Source: Aulostomus chinensis (lineage: Eukaryota > Chordata > Actinopteri > Syngnathiformes > Aulostomidae). Taken from it: a stretch of DNA of 64,000 nt. Numbering within the stretch: position 1 is the stretch's first letter; every line of letters starts with the position of its first letter. Where the stretch lies: contig JBBMOA010000013.1 of NCBI GenBank assembly GCA_037954235.1, positions 13,520,501 through 13,584,500 on the forward strand, written 5' to 3'. Position numbers and translations under genes: made by a program. Positions 35,201-43,615 of the stretch are shown here, in pieces. The notes under the pieces are model-generated. The model did no database searches and was not told where the DNA came from. It saw only the letters and a program-made list of their open reading frames with translations.

Positions 35201-38200
35201 TCATGTAGCAGCACCAGTGTAGGATGGTAGTTATTGTCACCGCGGTAGAAATTGCACTCAAATAGAGGTTGAGACAAATAGTGAGCCACCGCTGATGCTC
35301 TCTCTTCTTTTCCGTTCACTTTCACCATATTTCTATCCCTCTCTCCTCCACCCCCCCACCACCCTCGCTTCCCCTCTTCACTTTTCCATTTCAATTTCTC
35401 CTACTCTCCTCCTCTGTGCCCCCTCCACTCATCCTTAGCCTCGCTACCCTCTCTCACCGCTGAAACTCGCTCCTCTCTGCCGCTTGCATCATGGCGACAA
35501 TGGTGTTCGTGACAGAAGTCCCAATATTGGAGCCCATGATGACTGGAACAGCCGACTTCACTTCTAACACTGAGAGGTGAGACAGATGCAGATGAGAGAG
35601 AGCCCCCCCCCCCCCACACACACACACACACACACACAATGACTCATTATTGTCAAGTTCCACTTTGACTGAAGCTGCAAAAACATAAATCCACGTGTTT
35701 GGTCTCCCTTAATTTAGACTGGAGTTTGGATAAAGTGATACCTAAATTAACAAACTACAGGATAAACTTCAACAATTAAAAAGGCCAAATTAGATAATAA
35801 AAGACAGGAAATGGGAATTTTTTGCTGAAGTAGGTTTAAATCAAATAGTAGCCTGACATTTGGGTATTCTGGATGATTTTCAAGGAAACAGAAATCACGT
35901 GTCATCTGTGTGTGTACTCCTGTGTTACTTCCTTCTGTTTCCTGCAGTTTTCCTTTTTCCTTCTTGTTTTGTTAGTGGAGTCTCTCGCCCGTGTCCCCCC
36001 AGTTCATCAGTCCTCATCAGTCCCAGCTGTGCACCAATCAGCTCCTCCCCTGCCTTCATGTTCTCACACCTGTTTCTTGTTGTCTGATTAATAGAGTGTG
36101 TGTTTTACTTTGGTTTTCTGTTTCGGATCCATCTATTATGCATGTTTGGCTCCCCGCGTGGGTTCTTTTGTATCCCAGGTTGTTTTGTTGCTTTCGTCTG
36201 TTTTGTTTTAAGTTTAGTTTAGTTCCTTTTTTGTAATCTTTAAAGTCATCTTGCCTTTTATTTGGGTCCCCATCGCACCGTGACACCGGTACATACATAC
36301 ATATACATGTAGCTACAGTTATTCATTAAAACATTGTGAAGGGGTCTTCAGTGTGAATGTTAATTCCATTTGTGTGTAATCACTACACTTGACCTTTCAC
36401 AGTAGACGACGCAACACGTTTTCAACGGGGACGAGAGGTGACTGTCATTTGCGTGCTGAGCAGAGGCGGCTTAGCCTTTAGTCTCCGCAGCAGGGATCGT
36501 TACCATGGAGGAGGATGATAACCTGCAGGACCGATGCAGAGGCGCATTCACGCCGCTCTTTCTTTTCGTGATAATTGTCCGTAATCGTCCTCCCGGCTTT
36601 CTCGTTAGGCTTTGTAGACCTGGCTGAGGTGGTAGGAGATTATAGGCCGTGAAACAGTTAAGGGCTCCCTGCTGGATTAAAATCACGCCTCGGTGGTTAT
36701 CAGAAATAATTATCACAAACTCAGAAGGGTAATTGCAGGCGGGCGAGTTGAGTTTTACATTACAGTTTGAATTATACCTTCAATCATTTCATTGCTCAAA
36801 TTAATATCAAAGGATACTGTTTATTGTATGTAATATTTTCTTCATATTACAATATCATTATTGAACATTCCCAGGTTCCCTCCACAAGTTTGAATTTATC
36901 CTCCCGACAATTATTTCACACACCCTAAAATAGGATTGTCTCTTGAAGAGAAATATCTGTGACCTCCATCCGCTTTCAAAAACATTTATCCCCATCCTGA
37001 TGATGATGGGAAATACAGGACGAAATATAGGCAATTCTGAAGAAACAGGCACCCTCCTGCTGTCAGAAATAGCCACAAAAGCATCATACCCACAGGTGAA
37101 AAGTTGAGTGGCCAGGTATTTCTGAAAAAGATTTCACTTTTTGCTTCGGACTGCTTTTTTTTAATGCCTCTGGAGAAAGACATTACGTTTTCGGCATAAA
37201 CACTCACTTGCACACAAGGACGAACTGGTCACATTTGGTGGTTAGAGGTCAAGGTCATGCCGGCGATACAAAACTTGCTTTTGGACATAACTCTAATTTC
37301 TAATAATGACAAAATTGTTCCCCAGTCTTTACGAGCATGAAACAAAGCGATGACATCAGGGTCCAAAGTGATTATTTTTGTTTGTTTGTGAGCCAGTTGG
37401 CTAGTAGAGAAACGTGAGAATAGAACCATAAAATACAAATGAAGTTGATTTATTTGTTATCTCCTCAGACGCAACATGGGAGTTTCTTTCACTTTTTTAT
37501 TGCTACGTTCCTTTTTTCTGCATACTGTAATATCTTTGCATGCAAAATAATGGCCTGCAGGGGAAACACACACGGTTATTTTTGAAAAAAAAAAAAAAGG
37601 AATTACTCATCCCAGGATATGTAATTCTGGCACACACGAACACACACTTTTATATGCCTACTCACGTCCGGAGGCCACCAAACTGACGATGATGGAGGTG
37701 GAGGTGGATGAGCTCTGGACCAGCACCGTAACCAAGATCCCCACCACCAACCCCGCCACTGGGTTAGAAAGCACCGCATTGTCCTGGAAAATGTCCCCTG
37801 CAACTTTACCTATTTAAATATGCCACCCACATACACCAAAAAAAAAAAAAACTTGTCTCAGGCATGACAAGGTCGGTAGCCTAAAGAAATGTTAAAACCA
37901 AAGTCCCCGAATCCTAAAAGGTCACTGGCTGAAGCGTTGCCTTAAATTATACAGCAGGGAACAAGTGGGACAGTGGGAGCAAGTGACTCAGTGACTTGTC
38001 AAACATCAACCGGCTGAGTCACAAGCAACAGGATTATAGTACTCACCCCCCACTAACTGGAAGGCTGAGCTCAGAGTGTCCAAGGAGCAAACAAAGAGGA
38101 AGAGGAGGATGAAGAGCAGAGGGACCTTGGATAGACTGATAAGAAGCTGTCTGCTTTTGGGACACTGTGGAGTGGTACCTGGAACATCAACAGGGGGGCA

Positions 38201-39534
38201 TATGCCTGAGAAGATGAACATTACCTCAGTGTATTAAACCAGTACTTCGATACTTCTGTGTTTTGCCTTTCAAGTACTCATAAGTAGGTGGGTTTTTTTT
38301 TACCACTGCATCACTTTTTTGTGACTCCAGAAGCTTGAAGCTAGTGGCACCCCATAGCCACTGATGGCAAACAACAGCAAAACTGTCCAAAAATGATGTT
38401 TACCAACCCTCCAGCGCATCATCCGGTAGAATCCGTGTCTCTTTTATTCAGTGACATGTTCAGTAATTCACAAACACTTTGATTCAAGCAAACAACAAAG
38501 TAACCACAGCAAACAGTTGACATATTTGGTTGAGCCAACTTGATGACGAGCATTTACAGTCGTGCAGATCCAGAGGGGTTGTCGTCCGTTTTTAGATCAA
38601 ATCAAAAGGTTTGTGGATTATTGAGCATAAAGAAAATGTGGATTATATTGGTTTGAACAGGTCAGTCAGCATTAGCTTCAAGCTAAATATGCATGGCTGG
38701 CTCTTTCTGCATTCTGTGAAAAGAAGAAAGAAGTGACAAGCAAAACGCAAGACACCTATCATGAGTACTTGAAAGGCAAATACCTTTTTTTGGGTGAAGT
38801 ATTGACTTGTTTATTTTCACAGGGGCGACACACTTAAAAACAATTTGAAGTCAGTTTGATTTAATTGTAGTTAAAAGCTAATTTGCTACTGTTGGATAGA
38901 GTTAGACAAAAAAATAACAGATAAGTTCAATATGTAAACCAACACTACATAAGACAACACACACATAAAAGAGCATTACAGAGATCACGTTAAAGCAACA
39001 AGTATTGCTTTAACGTGATCTGTGTCCTGGACAAGAGCGATAAATCTCAGTTAGCGCTCTCACATGTAGCGAGCAAAGCCGTCTGACACTCTACACCACC
39101 TGTCTGTGGCAAGATACGGCTGCTGAGTGCCAGCAGGACTGTGCTGCCCAGATCTGCTCCGTCTGTAGAGCCCTCATTTCTTGTACCGTTGTCCCGAGGG
39201 GGTCTGTCTTCCTCCCTCAGTGCAGATTTGTTCAAGTGCTGATTGGTATTTTGGTAGCAGCCTTCAAAGGTGCAGACGAGGTCAAGGGTGGAGCCGATGC
39301 CCGACTCCCTGTCGTCCTCTGGTGGGAATTTGGGCTGCAAGGAGAACTGAGCACCATGCAGCCTTAACCCTGACAACATGGAACAGCTCTACTCACTCAG
39401 GTTGCTGTAGATAAACTTTCAATTACCTCAAAAGGAGACAAAAGTGTGATGGCACCTAAAAGGGGTAAGTTACCATGGTTGTCGGGGCCCGTGCTTTTTC
39501 TCGATGAGACTATTGTTATAGGTCGAGAAGACAT
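27843..39534 (-). CDS. slc34a1: Sodium-dependent phosphate cotransporter, SLC34 (NaPi-IIa) type, 12 coding exons
   Basis: This gene encodes an apical-membrane carrier coupling phosphate uptake to the sodium gradient; in tetrapods NaPi-IIa does this in the renal proximal tubule. Coding exons, 5' to 3': 39534-39427, 39334-39100, 38205-38047, 37797-37666, 35569-35458, 34978-34783, 34175-34080, 33594-33531, 33399-33232, 33153-33037, 28965-28841, 28421-27843. They total 2,091 bases and every splice phase agrees, giving 696 residues (human about 640). The two inverted-repeat transport motifs are QSSSTSTS near residues 195-202 and QSSSVFTSA near 449-457. NIGTSVTNTIVA and SNIGTTATALLA follow the family. 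N-glycosylation sites N332 (NRS) and N348 (NGS) are in the large extracellular loop. The tail ends N-S-T-P-L, a class I PDZ pattern. Synteny with rgs14 favours slc34a1 over slc34a2. The start ATG (39534) has a good context, CAGCACCATG. Confidence 0.93.
28841..28965 (-). CDS. slc34a1: slc34a1 coding exon 11
   Basis: Encodes GVISLERAYPLTLGSNIGTT then ATALLAALASPGDKLAAALQ, the counterpart of the NIGT block in exon 5. Acceptor gtccgtcag, donor CAA|gtcagt. Confidence 0.94.
31230..31440 (+). repeat. Imperfect ~40-bp tandem repeat, slc34a1 intron 11
   Basis: Diverged units built on 'tgtttgtttttgcca' with 'caatgac/caatgag/caatact' spacers recur about every 40 bases across the window 31235-31415, directly 5' of SINE copy 5. 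Confidence 0.55.
31456..31834 (+). mobile_element. tRNA-derived SINE (copy 5), in slc34a1 intron 11
   Basis: Full-length on the plus strand, opposite to slc34a1. The A box TGGTGCAGTGG is near 31465, a B-box-like GGTTTGAGCCC near 31509, then the shared body, a C run and (GGAT)n tail. No clear target-site duplication was found. Confidence 0.9.
32229..32264 (+). repeat. (AG)n microsatellite
   Basis: Eighteen AG units in slc34a1 intron 11. Confidence 0.96.
33037..33153 (-). CDS. slc34a1: slc34a1 coding exon 10 (second QSSS motif)
   Basis: Encodes GYMAMFVGAGVTFLVQSSSV then FTSAMTPLVG. This is the second copy of the inverted repeat. Acceptor tttccatcag, donor GTAG|gtgagt. A 4.1-kb intron with no recognised gene follows; it contains SINE copy 5. 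Confidence 0.95.
33232..33399 (-). CDS. slc34a1: slc34a1 coding exon 9
   Basis: Encodes GGHLFVSTQLSDLSVGLILL, then AGSLAVLCTCLLLLVKLLNS and LLQGQVTKAIQRVINS, matching the mid-protein membrane segment and cytoplasmic linker of NaPi-IIa. Acceptor ctctcctcag, donor CTCAG|gtgcag. Confidence 0.94.
33531..33594 (-). CDS. slc34a1: slc34a1 coding exon 8 (extracellular loop, His run)
   Basis: A 64-base exon encoding PNGSLGSEIC then RPDHHHHHLHK and the first base of a cysteine codon. N348-G-S is a second glycosylation sequon. The conserved K-C before the next membrane segment is restored only when this exon is included. Acceptor ctctctctag, donor AAGT|gtgagt. Confidence 0.85.
34080..34175 (-). CDS. 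slc34a1: slc34a1 coding exon 7 (extracellular loop)
   Basis: Encodes LDECVITGIALGNEEMRNRS then LVKEWCHSNLVM, 32 codons in phase 0. N332-R-S aligns with the glycosylated asparagine of NaPi-IIa (RNHS). Donor ATG|gtgggt. Confidence 0.9.
34783..34978 (-). CDS. slc34a1: slc34a1 coding exon 6
   Basis: Encodes AFAGATIHDCFNWLSVLVLL followed by PLEVASG and LLKVITEPLTKLLIQ, nearly identical in order to human NaPi-IIa. Acceptor cgcaccacag, donor CCAG|gtacga, ending in phase 0. Confidence 0.95.
35458..35569 (-). CDS. slc34a1: slc34a1 coding exon 5
   Basis: Encodes LLEVKSAVPVIMGSNIGTSV then TNTIVAMMQAAERSEFQR. The arginine codon at its end is split and completed by exon 6. Acceptor cacctctcag, donor CAGCG|gtgaga. 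Confidence 0.95.
35603..35638 (+). repeat. C run and (CA)n microsatellite beside slc34a1 exon 5
   Basis: A run of thirteen C followed by about eleven CA units, 34 bases upstream (in gene direction) of the exon 5 acceptor. Confidence 0.95.
35930..36286 (+). repeat. Possible LTR-like repeat fragment in slc34a1 intron 4
   Basis: A T- and G-rich block ('ggttttctgtttcggatcc', 'ttttgtttaagtttagttt' type) ends 'cccatcgcaccgtgaca'. This resembles the ends of teleost LTR elements, which finish in TGACA. No partner LTR or gag/pol was seen, and the 5' boundary is unclear. Confidence 0.3.
36480..36720. promoter_or_regulatory. GATA-motif cluster in slc34a1 intron 4
   Basis: Four GATAA/TTATC elements occur in about 230 bases (gatgataacc, cgtgataatt, gttatcag, attatcac) within a block of mixed composition unlike the surrounding AT-rich intron. 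A candidate intronic enhancer only. Confidence 0.25.
37666..37797 (-). CDS. slc34a1: slc34a1 coding exon 4 (first QSSS motif)
   Basis: Encodes GDIFQDNAVLSNPVAG, then LVTVLVQSSSTSTSIIVS. The QSSS motif is part of the substrate-binding core of the family. Acceptor gttgcag, donor GGAC|gtgagt. Confidence 0.95.
38047..38205 (-). CDS. slc34a1: slc34a1 coding exon 3 (first membrane segment)
   Basis: Encodes KVPLLFILLFLFVCSLDTL and SSAFQLVGG, very close to the first transmembrane segment of human NaPi-IIa. Flanked by tcttctcag and GGGG|gtgagt; phase 1 to phase 1. Confidence 0.93.
38242..38820. mobile_element. MITE-like element with terminal inverted repeats, copy A (slc34a1 intron 2)
   Basis: TTTGCCTTTCAAGTACTCAT near 38264-38283 is the inverted complement of ATGAGTACTTGAAAGGCAAA near 38761-38780, with similar 'tacttc/gaagta' flanks outside. 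Internal blocks ('agcattagcttcaagctaaa'; 'caacagcaaaactgtccaaa') match the sequence at 55.4-55.77 kb. Confidence 0.6.
38982..39021. repeat. Perfect 17-bp hairpin (slc34a1 intron 2)
   Basis: AGATCACGTTAAAGCAA at 38982-38998, a 6-base loop, and TTGCTTTAACGTGATCT at 39005-39021. 'Aagtattgctttaac' resembles 'aagtatcgctttaac' at the edge of the MITE-like repeat near 55745, so it may be a relic of repeat ends. Confidence 0.9.
39100..39334 (-). CDS. slc34a1: slc34a1 coding exon 2
   Basis: Acceptor ttctccttgcag; 78 codons plus one base, encoding the hydrophilic cytoplasmic N-terminal region (PKFPPEDDRESGIGSTL onward). Donor ACAG|gtggtg is less than consensus but gives the phase 1 that the next exon needs. 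Confidence 0.75.
39427..39534 (-). CDS. slc34a1: slc34a1 coding exon 1 (start exon)
   Basis: Codons 1-36, starting MSSRPITIVSSRKSTG. An acceptor (tcttttcacacag) just upstream places the exon start at 39547, so a non-coding leader exon lies further upstream. It ends GAG|gtaatt in phase 0. An in-frame ATG 15 codons upstream lies across that acceptor and is not chosen. Confidence 0.75.
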
Positions 39535-40498
39535 GGTGCTGTGAGTGCTGTGTGAAAAGATAGAGGTAATCAAAATCACAGGATGATACGGAGGGGAACA
39601 GATGCGGGAACGTGTTTATTCGCCACCTGCAGTAGCAGAAAGATGGCGACACGAGTGAAAGCTGGAACAAAGGTGGCCCTCATTGTTTCTAATTGGCATC
39701 TAATCTGTCCGTGATGTGAGGTCATACACCCAGATCACACACACCGCAAGGCATCAACACATGAACGCCCTGTCAGAATCAATATCCTCGCAACTTCTCT
39801 TCTTGTCCTCCGCTTCCTGCAGCTGCAGCTTTACAGGACTCTCCACCATTTCTATTCAAAGGTTTTTCACGCCAGTAGTTAAAAGAAACCCTTTTCATGT
39901 CAGCCAATTTAACATATTTCTGGGGGACTCCAGTGGAAGAGGGAGTAGTAATGTGTCTCTTAAAAGCAAAGAGGATGGAAGTTGAGTAATTACAGCAGCT
40001 GAAATTACAGTAATTACATTCAGTACGTGATTCTCATTCCGTGTGACATCTTCCTGCAGGTTCTGAGCCCCTGCTAGAGACGTCAACTGAACAAATACTC
40101 CCTGCGAGTTGCTTTTTATCCTTTAATCTACTGCCTTTATCCGTTTACCACTCTGTCTTCTTTCTGCACGTCTTAAACTACAATTCAAAAACTTTGACTT
40201 TTCCTGAATTGCAAACTGATAATTAATCAATTCCTGTTGTCGGTCGGCGATGGATGACTTTCAAACATGTCCTTAAAGACGTACAAGGTTTGCAGAATGA
40301 CATCAAAAAATCAAACTGAAGATTGATTTTTTTTTTCATTTTTGAATAAAAACTGAAATGATGTTGACCAGATATATTTTTGCAGTTTCTTACCTTGTCT
40401 GAATCAATCTTGGGTGATGTGCGTATTGTAAATCATCTTTAAATAAGCAGCCACAGAAAAAAAGGGGGTGCAGGTGTTAGAGGGAAGTCCATCTCTTG

Positions 40499-40545
40499 TT
40501 GATTAACCTGCTCCCTCATAAGACAACACGGGGTTAATCAATAAC
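40499..40545. promoter_or_regulatory. Inverted pair of HNF1-like sites upstream of slc34a1
   Basis: TTGATTAACC (40499-40508) and GGTTAATCAATAAC (40532-40545) form a 10-bp perfect inverted repeat. The second site matches the HNF1 consensus GGTTAATNATTAAC at all but one fixed position; the first is the same half-site in reverse. They lie about 1 kb upstream of the slc34a1 ATG. HNF1 factors drive proximal-tubule genes, which suits a renal transporter; binding is inference. Confidence 0.5.
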
Positions 40546-41240
40546 ACAGAGCCTTCACTTAATGATAGATAAGTTTGGGAAAGCATGTTGGGTATTAGGT
40601 GACGAATGTGTGCTCGCCAAGCTATTTTTCACCTGATTTGGGGACCAGATGAGATTCCCAGATGAAGAGGACTGCCTGGCGTGATTAATGACGCTTGTGA
40701 TTGAGCCTCACATGGAAAAGCGGGAGAAATGTGACATCTAGTGGCCAATGTTGGAAAAGACGCTTCACCTCAGCAGTCATCAGCCCGCCAAAGACTCGAA
40801 ATGATTATTTCTACCAAGAAATAAGTCAGGGCGAGTATTTCAATCATCCGGGATGTAACTGAACTTCTTCTTAACATATTTACTTCCACAGTCCACTAAC
40901 CACAGGCAACGCCCTCCTCACCATGGGAGACAACAGGCTCCTGAGCTTAATTGTTAATAATTTGTGCAGCTACAGTTCTGTCATATCAGCAGTGCTCTCA
41001 ACCGAATCTGATGACAAACCTGCTGACCTACCAGAGGCAGAACTTAATAACCCCGTCATCCCCACCCCCCTCCCCCTTGGCGGAGTTATTTTCTAAATAG
41101 TGATGAGTGCTGGGACTCAGAGATAATAGTTCTGTTGTTCTGTTGGACTGGAGCCGTAATTGCCGCTGTGAAGTGTTGCAAAGAGAGGAATTGTTAAGAA
41201 TCAGGATGGCAGAGAAAGAGAGACATGTTTAATCATTTAT

Positions 41241-41281
41241 GCGCGCGCGCACACACGCACGCACACACACACACACACACA
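41241..41281 (+). repeat. (GC)n(CA)n microsatellite
   Basis: GCGCGCGCGC followed by CA repeats. A second CA/CG-rich run lies at about 41438-41471. Confidence 0.95.
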
Positions 41282-43009
41282 TTACTGGCTAAATCAGTTC
41301 CAGTTGGCAAAAAAAAAAAAAAAACCCTCCTCTGCCATGTTGCTAATCCTTGCTTCAAATGTGCAAGTCACAGAGGGTTTGATACCGCTGCTGCTCTCCC
41401 CTAGGATAAACCAAGCAGAGGCCACACAGGGTCTCACACACGCACGCACGCACACACACGCACACACACACAAAAGCTGCGAGGAAAGGTTCCACACTGG
41501 CCTGCTAATAAATGTGCTGTGGTCTGATTTCAGTGAAGAATCTCTGACACATGGCTGGTGGTTCTGTCACCGTCCTCTGCGGATATGATTCGATTTTACG
41601 AGCGATATGGAAAAGAGAGTGAGCGAAGGCCAAAAGCAAAACAAAAACCGACACATATCTCTCCTTTCACGTGTGTCACTGCCACAAGGCCGTAAAAAGG
41701 TTTTGGGTGAATTTTGCATCAGTTTTCAATCTACCTCAGGTGAATACTCTGCGTATTTAATTTGACTGTCTTTTACTTTTTCAAATGTGGTATTATTGTG
41801 CTGATTATACTTTTAACTATCTTGTAAAGTTCTACTCCTAGTGCTTGAAAACAGTGATACTCAGCGTGTGTACTACGACGTCTATCTCTGTGCCTGTATG
41901 TCTGTATATAGCCACATTCTCTCATATCTGTGAAAAATACAAGATGTATATGAGTACATAGTCATTGTGTTGATTTTTGACTGTATTCCACACTGGATCT
42001 TGATTCTATTCTGTTTTCTTTTTATCAGTCAGTGTTTTTGTAGCTGCACTTCTGAGCAGCTGCGCCATGTGACTCCTGATCTTATCTCATCTTTCATGTC
42101 AATTGTGCTTTAAAAGTTTTATGAAATGTTCATCAAATTTTTTTTTTTTTAACTGTCCACTTGACATCTATCTGAACTGCAAGTTCAGCTACACAATGTG
42201 ACTGATTTGTCACTACAAAAAAATAATCTTTTCCGACCTCTAGGAGGCGCTATAAGGCACCTTTAGCGGTTAAGATTGAGTTTCACTGTGTGTTTTACTC
42301 TGTGTGCCCTGTTATCAGTTATATTATGTTTTGGTGTCACAAATTCTGCTTTCCTCTCTGACGGGAAGTGAAGTTCATTTTGTGCGACTGCCAAAGTGAT
42401 GAAGAAAACAACTCTTCTATTCATCAGATTAAATCACAGGCTTTAAAACAAATATCCATTAACTGTTCTCCTCTGATTCCTGGGGAAATAAGAAGTGTGC
42501 ATGTGATCTGGAAGAGGATGAAAACAAACTCGACGTTGGTATTTTGATCCGTTATATCACAATGGAAAATATCTGCTGTGAATGTACTAATTGATCCACG
42601 ACTGACGGGTGTACACTTCAGTTCCTGATCAGAGAAAATATTCCCTGTAGGTGTGAGCTGTATCCTCTGCTTTCGTCGTGCAACACTTCCTGTCAAAATC
42701 AATGTTTTTCAGTGCTCGGAGCTTTTACTCCTGACAAGGATGTTCAGATGGAATCACTCGATACATCACTTTATTCTCACTTCACGGTCGGGTATGTATA
42801 CAACACGCACAGCACAATTATTTTTTGTTCTCATGCCATTGTCTCAGTGGGTTTCAGGTTTCCTCAACTTATGAATTCCTTACTCGCATGTTTCATTACA
42901 TAGTTTCTGATCATTTTTGTGTTTCCCCGTTCACATGTGTACATTTCTATGCAGGATGTTTTTTTGTGTGTGTTTGTGGTTTTTTTTTAATGGTGATAAG
43001 ATGGAAGGT

Positions 43010-43015
43010 TTTATT
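43010..43015 (-). terminator. AATAAA poly(A) signal overlapping a stop codon
   Basis: The minus strand reads GGATAAATAAAACC: the stop TAA (43017-43015) shares its last A with AATAAA (43015-43010), so the 3' UTR would be only a few tens of bases. Confidence 0.55.
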
Positions 43016-43071
43016 TATCCCTTCAGATCCTCGGTGGAGGACGAAGGTGATTCGGAGCCATCGGGACACTC
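43015..43071 (-). CDS. Small unrecognised gene, coding exon 4 and stop
   Basis: Eighteen codons and TAA (ECPDGSESPSSSTEDLKG). The AATAAA signal overlaps the last base of the stop. Confidence 0.6.
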   Translation of the reverse strand, partial: ECPDGSESPSSSTEDLKG

Positions 43072-43460
43072 CTGCAACAGAAGGAGACACAAAAAAGCTC
43101 TTAGTCATCTTGCAGTGACTCTTTGAATACAATGCAACACTCGAGATAATTCCAATATGAAAGACGAACTGTCTCGAGATACAAGTCAAATGAAATACAA
43201 GAACACACACACACACTAACACACACACCTTCACTCTGTCCAGCTCTGGTCTGCCTGGGAGGGACTTCTGTGTGGAAAAGGCCTGCAGAGTGACACGAGG
43301 CAGTTAGATCTAATGTCAGATAAGAGCGAGTGAGGTGATATAAGCTCACTCTTGGCGCTCACCTTCTTCGACTGTTGCATCTCCTCTGTGGATTTGGACC
43401 TGTTCTTCATGTGTTTCTGAGGAGAGGTGTTGGTGGGACACTGGGGAGCGAGAGAGAGAG

Positions 43461-43495
<35 letters not shown>

Positions 43496-43572
43496 TGCAT
43501 TAAAAGAGGATCAAATGACACGTACATTTGGTTTATTCTGATTTTACACACCTCGTTCGTCTTCTGCTCCAT
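43015..43572 (-). CDS. Unrecognised small protein gene, 4 coding exons, 69 residues
   Basis: I do not recognise this gene. Coding exons 5' to 3' are 43572-43552 (7 codons), 43440-43363 (26), 43282-43229 (18) and 43071-43015 (18 plus TAA). Each intron has good GT-AG ends (acceptors gctccccag, tcactctgcag, ttctgttgcag) and each is phase 0. The start has a strong context (TCCACCATGG), and an acceptor (tctccttccag) at 43615 implies a non-coding leader exon upstream. The protein starts MEQKTNECPTNTSPQK, is lysine-rich through KNRSKSTEEMQQSKK, and ends acidic and serine-rich (PDGSESPSSSTEDLKG). No signal peptide, membrane segment or cysteine pattern is seen, so it is probably a disordered cytoplasmic or nuclear peptide. 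It lies on the same strand as, and between, slc34a1 and rgs14. Confidence 0.6.
43229..43282 (-). CDS. Small unrecognised gene, coding exon 3
   Basis: Eighteen codons in phase 0 (AFSTQKSLPGRPELDRVK), donor AAG|gtgtgt running straight into a GT repeat. Confidence 0.6.
43363..43440 (-). CDS. Small unrecognised gene, coding exon 2
   Basis: Twenty-six codons in phase 0 (CPTNTSPQKHMKN onward), donor AAG|gtgagc. A 40-base GA microsatellite lies just upstream of its acceptor, at 43450-43492. Confidence 0.6.
43450..43492 (+). repeat. (AG)n microsatellite
   Basis: Interrupted AG run in the first coding intron of the small gene. Confidence 0.95.
43552..43572 (-). CDS. Small unrecognised gene, coding exon 1
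   Basis: Start codon plus six codons (MEQKTNE), donor GAG|gtgtgt. The exon probably begins at 43614 with about 42 bases of 5' UTR. Confidence 0.6.
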
Positions 43573-43615
43573 GGTGGACTTTAAGATTCAAGAAAGTCAG
43601 CTCTGATGAAAACTC

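Larger units (their letters stand above)
39548..43009. other. Upstream region of slc34a1; no coding exon found
   Basis: This spacer between the slc34a1 ATG and the small gene at 43.0 kb should hold the slc34a1 leader exon and promoter. It contains the HNF1-like pair at 40.5 kb, CA runs at 41.24 and 41.44 kb, and a weak CTCF-like 'ctctaggaggcgc' near 42240. Confidence 0.5.

Noticed and set aside
35860..36236. Overlapping Phe/Ser-rich ORFs
   Set aside because: They lie in T-rich intron sequence resembling an LTR-type repeat, not a gene.
39397..39579. Longer slc34a1 start 15 codons upstream of the chosen ATG
   Set aside because: The frame is open, but a good acceptor (tcttttcacacag) lies between, so the upstream ATG is probably intronic.
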